64,000 bases of DNA from Hymenobacter wooponensis (GTDB lineage: Bacteria; Bacteroidota; Bacteroidia; Cytophagales; Hymenobacteraceae). Numbering within the stretch: position 1 is the first letter of the stretch; every line of letters begins with the position of its first letter. The DNA lies in the NCBI RefSeq assembly GCF_004745865.1, contig NZ_SRKZ01000001.1, positions 186,001 to 250,000 on the forward strand, in the 5' to 3' direction. A model generated the notes under the pieces. The model was not told the DNA's origin, searched no databases, and worked only from the letters and a program-made list of their open reading frames with translations. This document shows positions 62,619 through 64,000 of this stretch, piece after piece. The position numbers and the translations under genes were made by a program.

Positions 62619-63392
62619 ATGAAGACTAAATCCGACATTGTCGAGAACTGGCTGCCCCGCTACACCGGCGTACCACTCAAGGAATTTGGCCAGTACATTC
62701 TGCTGACCAACTTCCTCAACTACGTGAATATGTTTGCCGAGCAGTTCGGCGTAGAAGTGCGGGGCCTCGATAAGCCCATGCAAACTGCCACCGCCAACGG
62801 CATCACCATCATTAACTTTGGCATGGGCTCGCCCATGGCCGCTACCGTGATGGACCTGCTTTCGGCCGTGAAACCTAAGGCAGCTCTCTTTCTGGGCAAA
62901 TGCGGTGGTCTGAAAAACAAGACCAAACTCGGCGACCTGATTTTGCCTATCGCGGCTATTCGTGGCGAGGGTACTTCCGATGACTACCTGCCCGCTGAGA
63001 TTCCGGCATTGCCGTCGTTCCGCTTGCAGCGCGCCGTGTCTTCGATGATTAAGAAGCACGAGAAAGATTACTGGACCGGCACGGTGTACACCACCAACCG
63101 CCGCGTGTGGGAGCACGACGAGAACTTCAAGGAGTACCTGCGTCAGATCCGGGCCATGGCCGTGGATATGGAAACGGCTACCATCTTCACGGTTGGCTTC
63201 GTGAATGAGATTCCGCACGGTGCGCTGCTGCTCGTGAGCGACAACCCCATGACGCCCGAAGGCGTGAAAACGTCTGAGAGCGACAAAAAGGTAACCTCCG
63301 ACTTTGTGAATTCTCACCTGCAGATCGGGATTGAGTCGCTGATGGAGCTAAAGAACTCCGGCGAGTCAGTTAAGCACATGCGCTTTGAGTAG
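62619..63392 (+). CDS. amn: AMP nucleosidase (short form)
   Basis: This protein has 257 residues from the ATG at 62619; a TTG six bases earlier is less likely. It is a PNP/UDP phosphorylase-fold enzyme with ITIINFGMGSPMAATVMDLL, FLGKCGGLKNKTKLGDLI, VDMETATIFTVGF and a late LLVSDNPMTPEGVKTSESD. It splits AMP to adenine and ribose 5-phosphate. The E. coli enzyme (about 480 residues) has an extra N-terminal domain that is absent here, as usual in Bacteroidota. Confidence 0.92.
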   Translation: MKTKSDIVENWLPRYTGVPLKEFGQYILLTNFLNYVNMFAEQFGVEVRGLDKPMQTATANGITIINFGMGSPMAATVMDLLSAVKPKAALFLGKCGGLKNKTKLGDLILPIAAIRGEGTSDDYLPAEIPALPSFRLQRAVSSMIKKHEKDYWTGTVYTTNRRVWEHDENFKEYLRQIRAMAVDMETATIFTVGFVNEIPHGALLLVSDNPMTPEGVKTSESDKKVTSDFVNSHLQIGIESLMELKNSGESVKHMRFE

Positions 63393-63412
63393 AAGCTAGC
63401 TTGCTGTTCTAG

Positions 63413-63446
63413 AAAAAAGCCCGAGCGCCTGCGCCCGGGCTTTTTT
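63413..63446 (+). terminator. terminator after amn
   Basis: A stem AAAAAAGCCCG / CGGGCTTTTTT with an inner GCGC..GCGC pairing and a T-run follows the amn stop. Confidence 0.88.
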
Positions 63447-63709
63447 GTGCCCCATGGTCACCGGTGGTCTACCTCGTGCTTGCCTCTTCTGCAACGCAAC
63501 GTTATAGTACTAACCGCCAGAAGTACCCTGTGCTCTTACTGATCTGCTGGGTTGATTATTATTGTTTTAAGGCTCATGCAAAATTTTACAACTCTCCTAT
63601 TAACTCCTACCTTGAAGCCTGAGCTGAATACCCTACATTACAAGCTCATCAGTTGCGTTGCCAAGACGGAGGAGGTAGTACTGGCTCTTGGTTTCAATCG
63701 TCTTTCCCA

Positions 63710-64000
63710 ATGGGCCTTTTTGACTCGAATTATCTTACCGTATCATCTACCTCAGAACAAAATCTGCTCACGGCGCGCTGGCTGCGGTCGGTGATGCCAT
63801 TTGAGCTGCACCGAGGTTATCAAGCTATGCTGGATATCGCCGCCGAACGTCAGTGCCGCTACTGGCTGGTTGACATCCGGCGCCGCTCCAGCATTGACTC
63901 CCTGGATGTTCACTGGATGCTGGAAGAGTTTTATCCACAGCTCTATCCTCGCTTGGGCCGCACTACCTTCATTGCCTTCCTGATGGCGCCAAACCAACTG
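63710..64000 (+). CDS. protein of unknown function, N-terminal fragment (runs off right edge)
   Basis: The 97 visible codons begin at the ATG at 63710 (MGLFDSNYLTVSS) and stay open to the edge. The segment MLDIAAERQCRYWLVDIRRRSSIDSLDVHWMLEEFYPQLYPRLGRTTFIAFLMAP has the alternating strand-helix pattern of a STAS-like alpha/beta domain. Similar small proteins occur in Hymenobacter and relatives, but I cannot name a family. The overlapping 80-codon frame at 63552 in another phase has no such pattern. Confidence 0.7.
   Translation, partial: MGLFDSNYLTVSSTSEQNLLTARWLRSVMPFELHRGYQAMLDIAAERQCRYWLVDIRRRSSIDSLDVHWMLEEFYPQLYPRLGRTTFIAFLMAPNQL

Noticed and set aside
62571..63317. 248-codon minus-strand frame opposite amn
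   Set aside because: It is fully antisense to a well-matched AMP nucleosidase and its His/Gly/Val-rich sequence has no family pattern, as expected from GC-rich codon bias.
63552..63794. 80-codon plus-strand frame near the right edge
   Set aside because: It overlaps, in another phase, a frame open to the edge that has normal protein composition.

Overview
The window looks like a chromosome segment of an aerobic Bacteroidota bacterium of the Cytophagales, most like Hymenobacter. The signs are a SusC/SusD/SusE set, type IX secretion (T9SS) C-terminal tails, several promoters of the form TAnnTTTG with little use of Shine-Dalgarno sites, a fused E1 alpha/beta 2-oxoacid dehydrogenase, DUF1573 and DUF2279 proteins, and a moderately GC-rich composition. 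No tRNA, rRNA, CRISPR array, transposase or prophage was seen. The one clear RNA gene is the RNase P RNA (rnpB).

Layout. 1-96: start of a RhuM-family gene running off the left edge. 0.25-4.5 kb: an SDR protein lacking its catalytic Tyr, a DNA photolyase, a TetR regulator and an ABC1/UbiB-like kinase. 4.6-9.2 kb: a dienelactone hydrolase, an Mpo1-like membrane protein, phenylalanine hydroxylase behind an attenuator-like leader, a small secreted protein and a membrane AraC regulator. 9.2-17.5 kb: a complete trp operon on the minus strand in the order trpL-E-G-D-C-F-B-A plus a DAHP synthase. Its leader peptide carries three consecutive Trp codons and is followed by a terminator. 17.5-31 kb: a starch/alpha-glucan region with an esterase with a glycogen-binding-like domain, SusC, SusD, SusE-like, a T9SS secreted protein, a BadF-type sugar kinase and a large GH13 enzyme with a T9SS tail. 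31-37.2 kb: DUF2279, DUF2027/Smr, alpha/beta hydrolase and M1 peptidase genes. 37.3-43.8 kb: a sensor kinase and OmpR-type regulator divergent from a TonB-dependent receptor and a CitMHS citrate transporter, probably one regulated uptake module. 43.9-50.9 kb: TerC, a surface subtilisin lipoprotein, rnpB, a glycoside hydrolase-like protein and an NtrC-type regulator with no DNA-binding domain. 51-58 kb: a GT39-like membrane protein, an LuxE-like synthetase, a lipoprotein, the fused E1 enzyme and a DUF1573 protein. 58.1-64 kb: alanine dehydrogenase, a REP-like inverted repeat, an SMI1/KNR4-like protein, an LTA-synthase-like membrane sulfatase-fold enzyme, an orphan HsdR N-terminal domain, AMP nucleosidase and a gene running off the right edge.

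Two amino-acid leaders stand out, upstream of trpE and upstream of the phenylalanine hydroxylase gene. Both combine a good promoter, a short reading frame, alternative pairings and a terminator just before the enzyme gene. A second whole-window signal is a dispersed octamer, TGGCCTAG / CTAGGCCA. I count about sixty sites of its 7-base core by eye, in genes and between genes and even inside rnpB. It is absent from about 18.6 to 28.2 kb, the starch region, which may therefore have a different history. Most convergent gene pairs are separated by near-perfect palindromic bidirectional terminators.
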